Below, in pieces: positions 6,623-7,584 of a stretch of 7,584 nucleotides of DNA. A program made the position numbers and the translations under genes. The stretch spans positions 1 to 7,584 of the forward strand of contig CAMNMO010000128.1 of assembly GCA_946544695.1 (NCBI GenBank), in the 5' to 3' direction. Source of the stretch: an uncultured Ruminococcus sp. GTDB lineage: Bacteria; Bacillota; Clostridia; Oscillospirales; Ruminococcaceae. Within the stretch, counting starts at the first letter, position 1. Every line of letters begins with the position of its first letter. The notes under the pieces are model-generated. The model worked only from the letters and a program-made list of their open reading frames with translations. It was not told the origin of the DNA and searched no databases.

Positions 6623-6699
6623 AATTTTTTTCTGTAAACTTTTTATGAACGCTCTCGTTCCGCACATTTTCGCATTATAAATATAGTACCATTCAAGCG

Positions 6700-6737
6700 G
6701 GAACATCACGGGCTGTCACCACCACAGCCCGTGTTCC
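6700..6737. other. Long hairpin downstream of spo0A
   Basis: GGAA plus CACGGGCTGT (6700-6703 and 6707-6716) pairs with ACAGCCCGTG plus TTCC (6724-6733 and 6734-6737): 14 bp with one 3-nt bulge (6704-6706) and a 7-nt loop. It starts 53 bp after the spo0A stop, where a terminator is expected. On the minus strand the following bases are CGCTTGAATGG, with no U-tract, so it is more likely a 3'-end stabiliser or an imperfect or factor-dependent terminator for spo0A. The rest of 6623-6789 holds a 5-bp repeat (GAACG/CGTTC, 6647-6660) and AT-rich DNA; I see no gene there. Confidence 0.6.
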
Positions 6738-6789
6738 ACAGTACGGCAAAGGTTTTCACGCTCTCACCCGCTACTCACCCGACCGCCCT

Positions 6790-7572
6790 TTATGCAGATA
6801 CTGCCGCACGGAATTTCAGGCAGATCTTGTCAGTGATAAGTGCGATGAACTCGCTGTTTGTGGGCTTGCCCTTGCCTGTATTTATGGTGTAGCCGAAAAA
6901 GCTGTTGAGTGTGTCGATGTCACCTCTGTCCCATGCTATCTCGATGGCGTGGCGGATAGCCCTTTCTACCCTTGAAGGTGTTGTGGCAAACTTCTTGGCA
7001 ACAGCGGGGTACAGCAGCTTTGTCACACTTTCGAGCATCTCCTTGTCATTCACCGAGCAGATTATCGCTTCACGCAGGTAATGGTACCCTTTGATGTGTG
7101 CGGGCACGCCTATGCGGTGTATCATGTCGGTCACGATTATCTCAAGGTTTGCGGGACTCTGCTTCATTCTCGTAAGGGTCGTCTCGGCGGAGATGTCGGT
7201 ATCTATGTCAAGCATCGCCTTGATGCGTTCGCCCAGCACTTTTACATCGAAAGGCTTCAGCATGAAGTATGATGCCCCTGCATTCATCACCTGTGTCTCG
7301 ATGAAGCTGTTCTCGTAGGGGCTTGTAACGATGAACAGCGGCTTTTTATCCAGCTTGTCAGACTTGCGTATCAGTTCGATCGCATCAAGTCCCGGCATTA
7401 CAGCGTCAACTATCACCACATCGGGCAGTTCGTTTTTCACTGCATCGTATATCACCATTCCGTCCTTCTGACGGGTTATCACAAAAAATCCCGAGCTCCT
7501 CAGTGTTGCTGCGCAGAATACACCGTACTGTGCCGAATCATCGCCTATAAGAATCTTGATCTTGTTGTTCAT
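6790..7572 (-). CDS. spo0A: Spo0A, sporulation master response regulator
   Basis: Spo0A is the phosphorylation-controlled DNA-binding protein that starts sporulation and other stationary-phase programmes in Bacillota. The 260 residues match the family. The receiver domain (about 1-122) has acidic pocket D11/D12, phospho-acceptor D56 (VIVDAVMPG), T83 and K106 in LKPF; the segment ASYFMLKPFD is typical. The effector domain (about 143-260) is highly conserved: IHRIGVPAHIKGYHYLREAI, then LLYPAVAKKFATTPSRVERAIRHAIEIAW (recognition helix region, about 197-214) and GKPTNSEFIALITDKICLKF. The receiver is more diverged than the effector, notably around GDDSAQYGVFCAATLRS. The ATG at 7572 is preceded by AGGA 8 nt upstream at the very edge of the window. 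Its promoter and the usual upstream neighbour spoIVB would lie outside. It is transcribed towards rplJ, with 175 bp between its stop and the rplJ -35 box. Confidence 0.97.
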   Translation of the reverse strand: MNNKIKILIGDDSAQYGVFCAATLRSSGFFVITRQKDGMVIYDAVKNELPDVVIVDAVMPGLDAIELIRKSDKLDKKPLFIVTSPYENSFIETQVMNAGASYFMLKPFDVKVLGERIKAMLDIDTDISAETTLTRMKQSPANLEIIVTDMIHRIGVPAHIKGYHYLREAIICSVNDKEMLESVTKLLYPAVAKKFATTPSRVERAIRHAIEIAWDRGDIDTLNSFFGYTINTGKGKPTNSEFIALITDKICLKFRAAVSA

Positions 7573-7584
7573 AATGTAATTCCT

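Noticed and set aside
6477..6665. A 62-codon minus-strand open frame over the rplJ promoter and leader
   Set aside because: It has no Shine-Dalgarno site before its ATG, and its start lies upstream of the consensus promoter. The region is better explained by the promoter, palindrome and attenuator.
6667..6690. A TATAAT-like hexamer on the minus strand downstream of spo0A
   Set aside because: No acceptable -35 box lies 16-18 bp upstream (TTGAAT is only 11 bp away), while an exact-consensus promoter for rplJ lies about 85 bp further on.

Overview
The window looks like a chromosomal stretch from a spore-former-lineage Bacillota, most likely a Clostridia member of the Ruminococcus/Oscillospiraceae kind. 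This is inferred from a clear Spo0A, strong AGGAGG-type ribosome binding sites, a Firmicutes-style L10 leader and moderate GC. It is ordinary core genome: no mobile element, CRISPR array, phage gene or tRNA is visible. No wholly new gene system is supported. The most interesting material is non-coding, in the 370 bp between spo0A and rplJ.

Layout. On the + strand, the last 50 codons of an unrecognised gene (2-154) are followed 32 bp later by a complete ClpB disaggregase gene (187-2811). A hairpin at 2837-2873 separates clpB from a convergent minus-strand gene (2895-5255) for a 786-residue, two-repeat FtsX-type ABC permease. That permease has its own extended -10 promoter (about 5305-5333) and no ATPase partner in the window. 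Upstream on the minus strand, rplJ (5905-6417) and rplL (5453-5824) form a two-gene operon for the L10 and L7/L12 ribosomal stalk, closed by a strong intrinsic terminator (5402-5434). Further upstream is spo0A (6790-7572), also on the minus strand; the window ends just inside its ribosome binding site.

Control of rplJL. A sigma-A promoter with exact consensus boxes (TTGACA, 17 bp, TATAAT; 6586-6614) drives a leader of about 162 nt. The leader can form a 10-bp closing helix, an inner hairpin at the expected L10-binding position, an antiterminator helix and an intrinsic terminator with a T7 tract. The helices overlap, so the leader reads as an L10(L12)-responsive attenuator. A nearly perfect 30-bp palindrome (6593-6622) lies across the -35 box and spacer of this promoter. 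It resembles an operator and, read on the + strand, also a U-tract terminator.

The genes do not form one pathway: protein quality control (ClpB), an envelope transporter subunit, translation (L10/L12) and the sporulation/stationary-phase master regulator (Spo0A) sit side by side. The unusual point is that rplJL is next to spo0A and is closed off by its own terminator, not embedded between rplKA and rpoBC.
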